This document shows, piece by piece, positions 5,189-12,764 of a stretch of 14,650 bases of DNA. The stretch's first letter is position 1. Every line of letters begins with the position of its first letter. The stretch is from JACOXT01 sp964372855 (GTDB taxonomy: Bacteria > Patescibacteriota > Microgenomatia > Levybacterales > UBA12049): the NCBI GenBank assembly GCA_964372855.1, contig CAYJRY010000026.1:1-14650 (forward strand), given 5' to 3'. The translations under genes and the position numbers were made by a program. The notes beneath the pieces were generated by a model, which worked only from the letters and a program-made list of their open reading frames with translations, made no database searches and was not told the DNA's origin.

Positions 5189-7126
5189 ATGCCAAAATCC
5201 TCAGACTACACTGGAGCACAAATTCAAGTATTAGAAGGCCTTGAGCCAGTTAGAAAACGTCCAGCCATGTATATCGGCTCAACCGATGCAATTGGACTTC
5301 ATGAGTCTTTGCGGGAAATCATAGACAATGCAGTTGATGAGGCATTAGCTGGTTTTGCCAAAAACGTCTGGATAACTCTAAGTAATGATGGCACCGCAAC
5401 TGTTGTTGATGATGGTCGCGGTATTCCTGTTGATGTGATGCCGCAATACAAAAAGTCTGCTCTTGAAATAGTAATGACCAAACTTCACGCCGGTGGCAAA
5501 TTTGGAGGATCAGCATACAAAATTTCAGGAGGACTCCATGGGGTTGGAGCATCTGTTGTAAACGCATTATCAGAATGGATGAGAGTTGAGGTAAAAAGAA
5601 ACGGAAAAATATATTCTCAAGATTACTCAAGAGGCAACCCAAAAACAAAACTTCTAGAGAAAGCTTCCTCATCTATTGATTCACCGCTAACTAAAAATCA
5701 AACAGGAACAATTGTAACTTTTCTTCCAGATAGCAAAATTTTCTCAACAATTGTATTTGATTTTGATACAGTAAAAAAAGCAATTCGCGAAAGAGCTTAT
5801 TTGGTTCCAGGTCTTTATTTCCATTTATATGACTTGCGTGATGGAAGAAAGCAAGAAGCCAATTTCTATTTTGAAGGTGGGATTACATCTTTGGTTGAGA
5901 AACTAAATGAAAACAAAGGTCCATTACACGCGCCAATTTTTATTAAAAAGAAGGATGGAGACGTAGAAATCGAAGTATCTCTTCAATATAACAACGGATA
6001 TACAGAAAATGTTGAAAGCTATGTTAATGTTATCAATACAATAAATGGAGGGACACATTTAACAGGATTTAGAATGGCCTTAACTCGTGCGATAAATGAT
6101 TATGGTAAAAAAATTGGAAGCTTCAAAGACAATGAAGATTCAGTAACAGGAGATGACACGAAAGAAGGTTTGTCCGCTGTTGTTTTTGTCAAAATGCCGC
6201 AAGACAGGATCCAATTTGAAGGTCAAACAAAAGGAAGACTGGGAAATTCTGAGATTCAGCCGATAGTTGCAGCTGTAGTAAAAGAGGGTTTATCAGTTTA
6301 TTTTGAGGAAAATCCTTCTGATGCACGCAAAATTTTGGAGAAAGTTTATTTGGCAGCCAAAGCTCGTTTAGCGGCAAAAGCAGCAAAAGAAGCAATACTA
6401 AGAAAAGGCGCATTGGAAGGATCATCTCTTCCTGGAAAATTGGCTGATTGTCAGGAAAAAGATCCAAGTATTTCAGAATTGTATCTTGTTGAAGGAGATT
6501 CAGCTGCAGGAACAGCCAAAGGCGGACGAGACAGGAAGTTCCAGGCAATTCTTCCAATCGGAGGAAAAATCTTAAACACTGAAAGAGCTCGGCTTGATAA
6601 GATTATTGAACACGAGGAACTTAAAAATGTGATTATTGCTTTGGGGATGGGAATAGGGGAGACTATTAAATTTGAAAAGCTAAGATACCATAGGATTATT
6701 ATCATGACTGATGCGGACGTTGACGGAGAACACATTGAAACTCTTCTTTTGACTTTTTTTTACCGTCATTTGCCACAAATTATAACTAATGGATATCTTT
6801 ACATAGCACAGCCGCCTCTTTATAAACTACAAAGAGGAAAAGATATTAAGTATGCTTACTCTGATGAGGAGAAAGAGCAAGTCTTGAAACAGATGAGGAA
6901 TGGAAGCGCTACAATTAATATTCAACGCTACAAAGGTCTTGGAGAAATGAATAAAGATCAACTATGGGATACGACAATGAATCCGCAAAACCGCATATTG
7001 AAAAAAGTAACTGTTGAGGATGCAGAAGAGGCAGACGCAGTCTTCACAATGCTTATGGGCGATGAAGTCCCCCCCCGCAAACAATTCATCCAAAGTAACG
7101 CAACCACGGCAACTTTGGATATTTAA
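5189..7126 (+). CDS. gyrB: DNA gyrase subunit B
   Basis: GyrB is the ATP-driven half of gyrase (A2B2), which introduces negative supercoils. The 645 residues match the short GyrB form of most bacteria, without the insert of E. coli GyrB. The GHKL ATPase domain has the N-terminal PAMYIGST (25-32), EIIDNAVDEA with catalytic Glu43 and Mg-binding Asn47, the DDGRGIP loop and GGLHGVGASVVNALS lid. The Toprim domain has YLVEGDSAAG and TDADVDGEHI, whose acidic residues hold the catalytic metal. The C-terminus keeps IQRYKGLGEMN and MGDEVPPRKQFI. ATG 5189 is chosen over TTG 5183 because it follows the -10 box by 7 nt and gives the usual N-terminus. An eight-C run at 7069-7076 falls in the conserved VPPR codons. 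gyrA lies downstream beyond hppA. ParE is the main alternative; the GyrA box in the partner favours gyrase. Confidence 0.96.
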   Translation: MPKSSDYTGAQIQVLEGLEPVRKRPAMYIGSTDAIGLHESLREIIDNAVDEALAGFAKNVWITLSNDGTATVVDDGRGIPVDVMPQYKKSALEIVMTKLHAGGKFGGSAYKISGGLHGVGASVVNALSEWMRVEVKRNGKIYSQDYSRGNPKTKLLEKASSSIDSPLTKNQTGTIVTFLPDSKIFSTIVFDFDTVKKAIRERAYLVPGLYFHLYDLRDGRKQEANFYFEGGITSLVEKLNENKGPLHAPIFIKKKDGDVEIEVSLQYNNGYTENVESYVNVINTINGGTHLTGFRMALTRAINDYGKKIGSFKDNEDSVTGDDTKEGLSAVVFVKMPQDRIQFEGQTKGRLGNSEIQPIVAAVVKEGLSVYFEENPSDARKILEKVYLAAKARLAAKAAKEAILRKGALEGSSLPGKLADCQEKDPSISELYLVEGDSAAGTAKGGRDRKFQAILPIGGKILNTERARLDKIIEHEELKNVIIALGMGIGETIKFEKLRYHRIIIMTDADVDGEHIETLLLTFFYRHLPQIITNGYLYIAQPPLYKLQRGKDIKYAYSDEEKEQVLKQMRNGSATINIQRYKGLGEMNKDQLWDTTMNPQNRILKKVTVEDAEEADAVFTMLMGDEVPPRKQFIQSNATTATLDI

Positions 7127-7133
7127 ATCTTTA

Positions 7134-7167
7134 CCGGATCGTCGAAGCTAAACCGATTCTAGATCGG
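7134..7167 (+). repeat. Hairpin and repeat copy 2 just after gyrB
   Basis: CCGAT (7153-7157) and ATCGG (7163-7167) flank a TCTAG loop; CCGGATC at 7134-7140 can compete for the right arm. The segment 7139-7160 resembles 4990-5011 on the other side of gyrB. It could end or protect the gyrB transcript, but no T-run follows, so it is not called a terminator. Confidence 0.35.
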
Positions 7168-7206
7168 AAATATATGGATAAATGACAAAATAAAAACATT
7201 ATCTCC

Positions 7207-7235
7207 TTGAAATAAAACGCAAATTAACATATAAT
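7207..7235 (+). promoter_or_regulatory. Near-consensus sigma70 promoter of hppA
   Basis: TTGAAA (7207-7212), a 17-bp spacer and TATAAT (7230-7235) form the strongest full promoter match on this strand before pyrB. The expected start near 7242 leaves a leader of only about 8 nt before ATG 7250, with no Shine-Dalgarno sequence. hppA can therefore be transcribed independently of gyrB. Confidence 0.7.
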
Positions 7236-7249
7236 ATGGGTGTATTTTT

Positions 7250-9283
7250 ATGGATTTATCCTTCATAGTTAACAACGCAATTCCAACAGCAATAATTGCA
7301 AGTCTTCTATCTATTGGATACGGCATTTTCCTCTCATTTAATATCCTATCGCTTCCCACAGGCAATAAAACAATGAATGATATCGCGGATGCTGTCAAGG
7401 AAGGAGCTGCGGCATACCTAAAGAGACAGTACAAAGTTGTTGGTCTAGTTGGCGGAATTATTTTCTTGATTTTATTTTTGACAATAGGTGTTAATGCAGC
7501 GATTGGTTTTGCAATTGGCGCGATTGCTTCAGCTTTGGCTGGAATAATCGGCATGAATATTGCCGTTAGAGGGAATATTCGAACAGCCCAAGCCGCGAAA
7601 GACGGATTACCCAAAGCTTTTTCCGTAGCATTCAAAGGCGGAGCGGTAACAGGACTTTTGGTAGCTGGACTTGCGCTTTTGGCAGTAAGTGGATTTTATC
7701 TTTACCTAAATACCATAAGAGCAGGCACTGATATTGATTGGACACCATTAATAGCTCTTGGATTTGGCAGTTCTCTTATTTCAGTATTTGCTAGATTGGG
7801 TGGTGGGATTTATACAAAAAGCGCTGATGTCGGAACAGATATGGTTGGAAAAATTGAAAAAGGAATTCCTGAAGATGATCCCAGAAATCCTGGAGTAATC
7901 GCGGATTTGGTAGGAGATAACGTAGGAGACGATGCTGGAATGGCCGCAGATTTATTTGAGACTTATGTAATAACAATTGTTGCCGCAATGATTTTAGGAA
8001 ATCTTTTGTTTCCTAATAATCTATCAGTTATATTTTACCCGTTACTAATAGGTGCGATTTCAATAGTAACAAGTATTATCGGAACTTTCTTTGTCCAAGT
8101 AAAAGGAAAAGGTATTATGATGGCTTTATATAGAGGCCTTGCTGTATCAACACTTCTTTCTGTCTTGGGTTTTTATTATATAACTACAATTATTTTCCCC
8201 CAAGGGATTTTAAATATTCCTAGTATTAATCTTTTCTATAGTCTTCTTATTGGCCTTATTGTCACTATTGGTATGGTTGTTATAACAGAATACTTTACTT
8301 CCAAAAAATTTTCTCCAGTAAAAACAATAGCAGATGCATCAAATACAGGATCCGGAACAAATGTAATTGCAGGTTTAGCTGTCTCTATGAAAGCAACCCT
8401 TGCCCCAATTCTATTAATATCAGCGGCAGTTTTGGTAGCTTATAACCTGGGAGGACTTTATGGAGTAGCGATTGCTGCGACAAGCATGCTTTCTTTGACA
8501 GGAATTATTGTTGCAATTGATGCATTTGGACCAATTACTGATAACGCAGGCGGAATTGTCGAGATGGCCAAACTTCCCCAAAGCGTCAGAAAAGTAACTG
8601 ATCCTTTGGATGCGGTTGGCAACACCACAAAAGCAGTGACCAAAGCTTATGCAATTGGCTCTGCGGGACTTGCCGCTCTTGTTCTTTTCGCAAGCTATAC
8701 TCAAGAGCTTGCTGATAAACAGACATTTGAATTCTCACTTTCTGATCCTTTAGTATTAGTCGGGCTTTTTATTGGAGGAGCACTTCCATACTTTTTTGGC
8801 GCGTTAGCCATGGAAGCAGTTGGAAAAGCAAGCGTTTCTGTTGTTAATGAAGTTCGAAGACAGTTTAAGGAAATCAAAGGTATTATGACAGGGAAAGCCA
8901 AACCTGAATACGGAAAAGCAGTTGATATTGTAACCCAAGCTGCAATTAAACAAATGATTATTCCAACCCTTATCCCTGTTATTGTCCCAATTTTAGTTGG
9001 TTTTACTCTTGGCCCAAAAGCTCTTGGAGGTGTACTTGTTGGAAGTATAATAACTGGACTTTTTGTAGCAATATCTATGACAACGGGTGGTGCAGCTTGG
9101 GATAATACTAAAAAATATATCGAGGAAGGCCATTTTGGAGGCAAAGGAAGTTTTGCTCATCAAGCTGCAGTTACTGGAGATACAGTTGGGGACCCTTACA
9201 AAGATACCGCAGGACCAGCAATTAATCCGATGATAAAGGTACTAAATATCGTGGCGCTTTTGATTGCCTCGTTTATAGTTTAG
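7250..9283 (+). CDS. hppA: Membrane-bound proton-pumping pyrophosphatase, K+-independent type
   Basis: This enzyme splits pyrophosphate and uses the energy to pump H+ out of the cytoplasm. Its 677 residues are in the family range, and the many hydrophobic segments fit the usual 15-17 membrane helices. The substrate site is intact: DVGTDMVGKIEKG (193-205), EDDPRNP (208-214), DNVGDDAGMAADLF (223-236), DAFGPITDNAGG near the middle, and GDTVGDPYKDTAGP near the C-terminus. In GNTTKAVTK the residue after GNTT is Lys461, where K+-dependent enzymes have Ala; this predicts K+-independence. The position after DNVGD is Asp228, where many members have Cys or Val. ATG 7250 follows its own promoter, and the TAG stop is the first unit of a heptamer array. 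In a cell with little respiratory machinery, as CPR genomes often are, it would build a proton gradient from biosynthetic pyrophosphate; that role is inference. Na+ pumping is less likely. Confidence 0.95.
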   Translation: MDLSFIVNNAIPTAIIASLLSIGYGIFLSFNILSLPTGNKTMNDIADAVKEGAAAYLKRQYKVVGLVGGIIFLILFLTIGVNAAIGFAIGAIASALAGIIGMNIAVRGNIRTAQAAKDGLPKAFSVAFKGGAVTGLLVAGLALLAVSGFYLYLNTIRAGTDIDWTPLIALGFGSSLISVFARLGGGIYTKSADVGTDMVGKIEKGIPEDDPRNPGVIADLVGDNVGDDAGMAADLFETYVITIVAAMILGNLLFPNNLSVIFYPLLIGAISIVTSIIGTFFVQVKGKGIMMALYRGLAVSTLLSVLGFYYITTIIFPQGILNIPSINLFYSLLIGLIVTIGMVVITEYFTSKKFSPVKTIADASNTGSGTNVIAGLAVSMKATLAPILLISAAVLVAYNLGGLYGVAIAATSMLSLTGIIVAIDAFGPITDNAGGIVEMAKLPQSVRKVTDPLDAVGNTTKAVTKAYAIGSAGLAALVLFASYTQELADKQTFEFSLSDPLVLVGLFIGGALPYFFGALAMEAVGKASVSVVNEVRRQFKEIKGIMTGKAKPEYGKAVDIVTQAAIKQMIIPTLIPVIVPILVGFTLGPKALGGVLVGSIITGLFVAISMTTGGAAWDNTKKYIEEGHFGGKGSFAHQAAVTGDTVGDPYKDTAGPAINPMIKVLNIVALLIASFIV

Positions 9284-9345
9284 CGTTTAGCAACTAGCTA
9301 CTAGCGTTTAGTTAACTAGACGCTAGACGCTAATAACTAAACGCT
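9281..9345 (+). repeat. Inverted array of 7-bp repeats between hppA and gyrA
   Basis: TAG recurs exactly every 7 bp at 9281, 9288, 9295, 9302 and 9309 (units such as TAGCGTT, TAGCAAC, TAGCTAC). The phase then inverts, and CTA recurs every 7 bp at 9316, 9323, 9330 and 9337 (units CTAGACG twice, CTAATAA, CTAAACG). The 12-bp arms AGCGTTTAGTTA (9303-9314) and TAACTAAACGCT (9334-9345) are perfect inverted repeats. The first TAG is the hppA stop codon; because 7 is one more than a multiple of three, the next two TAGs close the other frames. Confidence 0.75.
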
Positions 9346-9354
9346 TCTAAGTTT

Positions 9355-11847
9355 ATGAATATCGGAACTCTTAAACAAACAGGAATAACAGGGGAGATGA
9401 AACGGGCATACTTGGATTATGCTATGTCTGTAATTGTTTCTAGAGCTCTTCCTGATGTAAGAGATGGACTAAAGCCAGTCCACAGACGCATTCTTTTTGC
9501 GATGCATGAGCTAAATTTATCTCACTCCGCAAAATATGCAAAAAGTGCAAAAATTGTCGGGGAGGTAATGGGAAAATATCATCCTCATGGAGATTTGCCA
9601 ATTTATGATGCCTTAGTTCGCCTTGCTCAAGATTTCTCTATGAGATATCCTCTCATTGATGGGCAAGGAAATTATGGATCAATGGATGGAGATCCGCCAG
9701 CTGCAATGCGTTACACTGAAGCTCGACTTGCTGCGATAACTTCTGAGATGTTAACAGATCTTGATAAAGAAACAGTTGAGTATTTGCCCAACTTTGATGC
9801 AACCTTAAAAGAACCACAATATCTTCCAGCAAAATTACCAAATCTACTTTTGATGGGTAGTGAGGGTATCGCAGTTGGTATGGCAACCAAAATTCCTCCC
9901 CACAACCTAGGAGAAGTAATAGACGCGATTATTTTTATGATAGGGAAAACCAAAATTACAAAAACTACAAATGGTCACTCTGCATTTTCGTTAGTTTCCA
10001 GTGTTTCTGTTGATGAACTTTTGGAATATATAAAAGGTCCTGATTTCCCAACAGCTGGAGCTATTTATGATCAGACAGAAATTAAAAATGTTTATACAAC
10101 TGGACGAGGAAGAATTTTGATTCGAGGAAAAGCAGAAATTGAAGATATAGGACAAGGAAAATCTGCAATAATTATTACAGAGCTTCCCTACCAAGTAAAC
10201 AAAGCCCTTATGGTTGCAAGGATTGCGGATTTGGCTCGAGATAAAAAAATCGAAGGAATATCTGATCTTCGAGATGAGTCAGACAGACATGGGATAAGAG
10301 TAGTAGTTGAGCTAAAAAGAGACACAGCTCCCAGAAGAGTTTTAAATAATTTATTCAAGCATACATCTCTTCAATCAATTTTCCCTGCAAATATTGTTGC
10401 CCTAGTTGATGGAACGCCCCAAACTCTTAATCTCAAAGCAATTCTTGAGGAATATCTAAAACATAGATATATAGTTGTTACCAAACGCTCAGAATTTGAA
10501 CTGCGTCAAGCAAAGGCTCGGCTTCATATTTTGGAAGGCCTTAAAATCGCGGTTGACCATATTGATGCGGTTATTAAAACCATTCGTGAGTCCAAAGATC
10601 AAGATGCAGCAAAGCAAAACCTAATAATTAAATTTAAACTAACTGAAATTCAAGCTGTTGCAATTTTGGATATGCAACTTAGGCGTCTTGCTGCGCTTGA
10701 GAGGCAAAAAATTGAAGATGAGCTAGTGATGGTAAAAGAAACAATTGATTATTTAGAAGATCTTCTGAAACACTCGGAAAAAATTCTGGGAGTGATAAAA
10801 GATGAGTTAAAATTCCTAAAAGATAAATACGCTGACCCAAGAAGAACAAAGGTTTACAAAAGTAAAGTCGGTGAATTTTCTGAAGAGGATCTTATTCCAA
10901 ATGAATCAACAGTCATTACAATTACAGATACTGGCTATATCAAACGCCAAAGTCTAAATAGTTTTAGAGTGCAAGCTCGTGGCGGCAAAGGAGTAAAAGG
11001 GATGACTACAAAAGATGAGGATGGAATTTTAAATATCCGCTATGCCCAAACTCATGATAATATACTTTTCTTCACCAACAAAGGCAAAGTATATCAGCTT
11101 AGAGCTTATGAGATTAATGAGTCTCAAAGAACCAGTAAGGGGACAGCTATCGTCAACCTTATAAATGTAGAAAGTGGGGAAAAAGTCGAATCCTTTATTA
11201 ATTACCGAACAAGGAAAAACCAAGAGGATTATCCATATAAATACGTATTTCTAACAACCAAAAATGGTACTGTGAAAAAGACAAGCTTATCGGAGTTTGA
11301 GAATATAAGAAGAAATGGAATTATTGCTATAAAACTAGATATTGGCGATGAGCTTGTCTGGAGCAACCTTACAGAAGGGGATAATGATGTAATACTTACA
11401 ACCTTGAATGGACAAGCAATTAGATTCTCTGAAAAATCTGTAAGGCCAATGGGCCGCTCAACAACCGGTGTAAGAGGTATACGCCTTATGCCAAATGATA
11501 AAGTAATTGGAATGGATATAATAAGAAAAACCGATGTTGCAGATTTGTTAACTATCATGGAAAATGGTTTGGGCAAAAAAACAAAAACATCAGAATTTAG
11601 AGGCCAAAGCAGAGGAGGGCAAGGTGTAAAAGTCGCTAAGGTCACTGCCAAAACTGGAAAAGTTACATTTGCACAAGTAATTCCTCCAAATTGTAAAAAC
11701 CTTATTATTACTTCCAAAAAAGGACAAGTCGTAAAACTTGATATCACACAAGTACCACGTCGTTCTAGAAACACACAGGGAGTCTTCTTAATGCGGTTTT
11801 CAAAATCCAATGATCATGTAGGCTCTGCAACTTGTATTGAAGAATAA
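9355..11847 (+). CDS. gyrA: DNA gyrase subunit A
   Basis: GyrA cuts, passes and rejoins DNA in the gyrase A2B2 complex. The 830 residues have the breakage-reunion domain with YLDYAMSVIVSRALPDVRDGLKPVHRRIL near the N-terminus, the HPHGD helix-turn block (about 76-80) and the catalytic tyrosine Tyr120 in AAMRYTEARL. The C-terminal beta-pinwheel carries the GyrA box QARGGKG (540-546), close to the canonical QRRGGKG, which wraps DNA and separates gyrase from topoisomerase IV. The residue equivalent to E. coli Ser83 is Leu81, while Asp85 (Asp87 in E. coli) is kept; the spacing to the catalytic Tyr is the same 39 residues. The start gives the standard N-terminus. No Shine-Dalgarno sequence or -10 box is visible upstream, so it may be read from the hppA promoter through the heptamer array. 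The stop codon lies in one arm of an inverted repeat. Confidence 0.96.
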   Translation: MNIGTLKQTGITGEMKRAYLDYAMSVIVSRALPDVRDGLKPVHRRILFAMHELNLSHSAKYAKSAKIVGEVMGKYHPHGDLPIYDALVRLAQDFSMRYPLIDGQGNYGSMDGDPPAAMRYTEARLAAITSEMLTDLDKETVEYLPNFDATLKEPQYLPAKLPNLLLMGSEGIAVGMATKIPPHNLGEVIDAIIFMIGKTKITKTTNGHSAFSLVSSVSVDELLEYIKGPDFPTAGAIYDQTEIKNVYTTGRGRILIRGKAEIEDIGQGKSAIIITELPYQVNKALMVARIADLARDKKIEGISDLRDESDRHGIRVVVELKRDTAPRRVLNNLFKHTSLQSIFPANIVALVDGTPQTLNLKAILEEYLKHRYIVVTKRSEFELRQAKARLHILEGLKIAVDHIDAVIKTIRESKDQDAAKQNLIIKFKLTEIQAVAILDMQLRRLAALERQKIEDELVMVKETIDYLEDLLKHSEKILGVIKDELKFLKDKYADPRRTKVYKSKVGEFSEEDLIPNESTVITITDTGYIKRQSLNSFRVQARGGKGVKGMTTKDEDGILNIRYAQTHDNILFFTNKGKVYQLRAYEINESQRTSKGTAIVNLINVESGEKVESFINYRTRKNQEDYPYKYVFLTTKNGTVKKTSLSEFENIRRNGIIAIKLDIGDELVWSNLTEGDNDVILTTLNGQAIRFSEKSVRPMGRSTTGVRGIRLMPNDKVIGMDIIRKTDVADLLTIMENGLGKKTKTSEFRGQSRGGQGVKVAKVTAKTGKVTFAQVIPPNCKNLIITSKKGQVVKLDITQVPRRSRNTQGVFLMRFSKSNDHVGSATCIEE

Positions 11848-11896
11848 GACGTATGTCATTCTGAGCCGAAGGCGAAGAATCTAAATTAAGTCTTAT
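11844..11896 (+). repeat. REP-like hairpin within a flanking inverted repeat after gyrA
   Basis: The 28-nt core at 11855-11882 begins GTCA and folds into a stem of ATTCT and AGAAT, two adjacent G-A mismatches, then GCC and GGC around a GAA loop (11858-11880). Outside it, ATAAGAC (11844-11850) pairs with GTCTTAT (11890-11896). Together they can form a long cruciform between gyrA and folD. No T-run follows, so a rho-independent terminator is not claimed, although it may slow or protect the transcript. The core matches the element in the delta'-like gene at 19 of 28 positions. Confidence 0.65.
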
Positions 11897-11903
11897 GTAA
11901 TAA

Positions 11904-12764
11904 ATGAAAATAGAAGGACATCAGATTGCAACCAATATTCTTAAAAATCTCCAAATAAAAGTTTCCAAACTAAAAGTAATAGGAATTGTACCTCACTTTG
12001 TAATAATTTTAATAAACAAAGATCCTGCCTCAAAGGTTTATGTAAAACAAAAAATCTTGACTGCGAATAAAATTGGAATCAAAACCTCGTTTCTTCAGTA
12101 TCCAATCTCAATCTCACAAAAACAACTATTAGATAAGTTAAATGATTTGAATCATTTAACTTCTGTGCATGGTATTATTGTTCAGAGGCCATTGCCTAGA
12201 CACATCGATACTCAAGTTATAATAGAAGCTATAGATCCTAAAAAAGATATTGATGGTTTTCACCCTGTGACTTCTTTCCAATCTCCTCTCGCACAGGCTG
12301 TTTTGAAGATTTTAGAAAGTATATTCGGCCACCTTCGAGGTGGTGTTGCGCCTGCGGCACACCTCGAAGGTGAATTCCATCAATGGCTCAAATCCAAAAA
12401 AATCGTGATCTTTGGCAAAGGAGAAACAGGCGGGAAGCCTGTAATTGATATGCTAAAAAAAATTGGCATCAATCCTTTAATAATCGATTCCAAAACCCCA
12501 AATCCCCCTAATTTAACCAAATCCGCCGATATTATAATCTCCGCAGTCGGCAGACAAAATTTAGTAAAACCAGAAATGATAAAAAAAGGCTCAATTCTAA
12601 TAAGTATTGGCTTATCAAAAGGAAAAGATGCCAAGCTTCATGGAGACTACGATGAGGAAAAAATCAAAAACCTCGCCTCATTCTACACCCCAACCCCAGG
12701 CGGTGTAGGCCCCGTCAACGTCGCTATGCTCCTGAAGAATTTAATATCTAATCTCAAATCTTAA
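11904..12764 (+). CDS. folD: Bifunctional methylene-THF dehydrogenase/cyclohydrolase with in-frame palindrome insertion
   Basis: FolD interconverts 5,10-methylene-, methenyl- and 10-formyl-tetrahydrofolate, supplying one-carbon units for purines and initiator formyl-Met. The 286 residues keep the catalytic YVKQK with Tyr46 and Lys50, GIIVQRPLP with Gln94, KDIDGFHP (114-121) and the C-terminal signature TPTPGGVGPV. Two parts are unusual. The usual PCTP block before the helix is replaced by QSPLAQAVL. The Rossmann motif, normally GRSxxVGxP, reads GKGETGGKP (171-179), losing the Arg and Ser that often contact the NADP phosphate. About 19 extra residues (142-160, HLRGG...HLEGEFHQ) separate the two domains compared with E. 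coli FolD; they are encoded by a palindrome. The gene has no Shine-Dalgarno sequence. Its stop shares TTAA with the stop of the converging gene. Identity is secure; cofactor choice is open. Confidence 0.9.
   Translation: MKIEGHQIATNILKNLQIKVSKLKVIGIVPHFVIILINKDPASKVYVKQKILTANKIGIKTSFLQYPISISQKQLLDKLNDLNHLTSVHGIIVQRPLPRHIDTQVIIEAIDPKKDIDGFHPVTSFQSPLAQAVLKILESIFGHLRGGVAPAAHLEGEFHQWLKSKKIVIFGKGETGGKPVIDMLKKIGINPLIIDSKTPNPPNLTKSADIIISAVGRQNLVKPEMIKKGSILISIGLSKGKDAKLHGDYDEEKIKNLASFYTPTPGGVGPVNVAMLLKNLISNLKS
12330..12372 (+). repeat. 43-nt palindromic element inserted in the folD coding frame
   Basis: CACCTTCGAGGTG (12330-12342) and CACCTCGAAGGTG (12360-12372) are perfect 13-bp inverted repeats. 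With a one-base bulge the inner part pairs further: GTGTTGC (12343-12349) with GCGGCAC (12354-12360), two G-T pairs, loop GCCT. The stem is thus about 19 bp. It is far richer in GC than the surrounding gene, stays open in frame, and coincides with the extra residues found in this FolD. Confidence 0.8.

Noticed and set aside
7159..7635. Minus-strand open frame spanning the hppA promoter and N-terminus
   Set aside because: It overlaps a clear promoter and the conserved start of hppA and has no recognisable protein character.
9281..9345. CRISPR array
   Set aside because: Units are 7 bp with no spacers and no cas genes nearby.
11229..11810. Long antisense open frame of 193 codons within gyrA
   Set aside because: It lies entirely opposite conserved gyrA coding sequence, lacks a start signal and resembles no family; it reflects gyrA codon bias. 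The same holds for antisense frames in gyrB (5319-5672, 6189-6557) and hppA (8701-9144).
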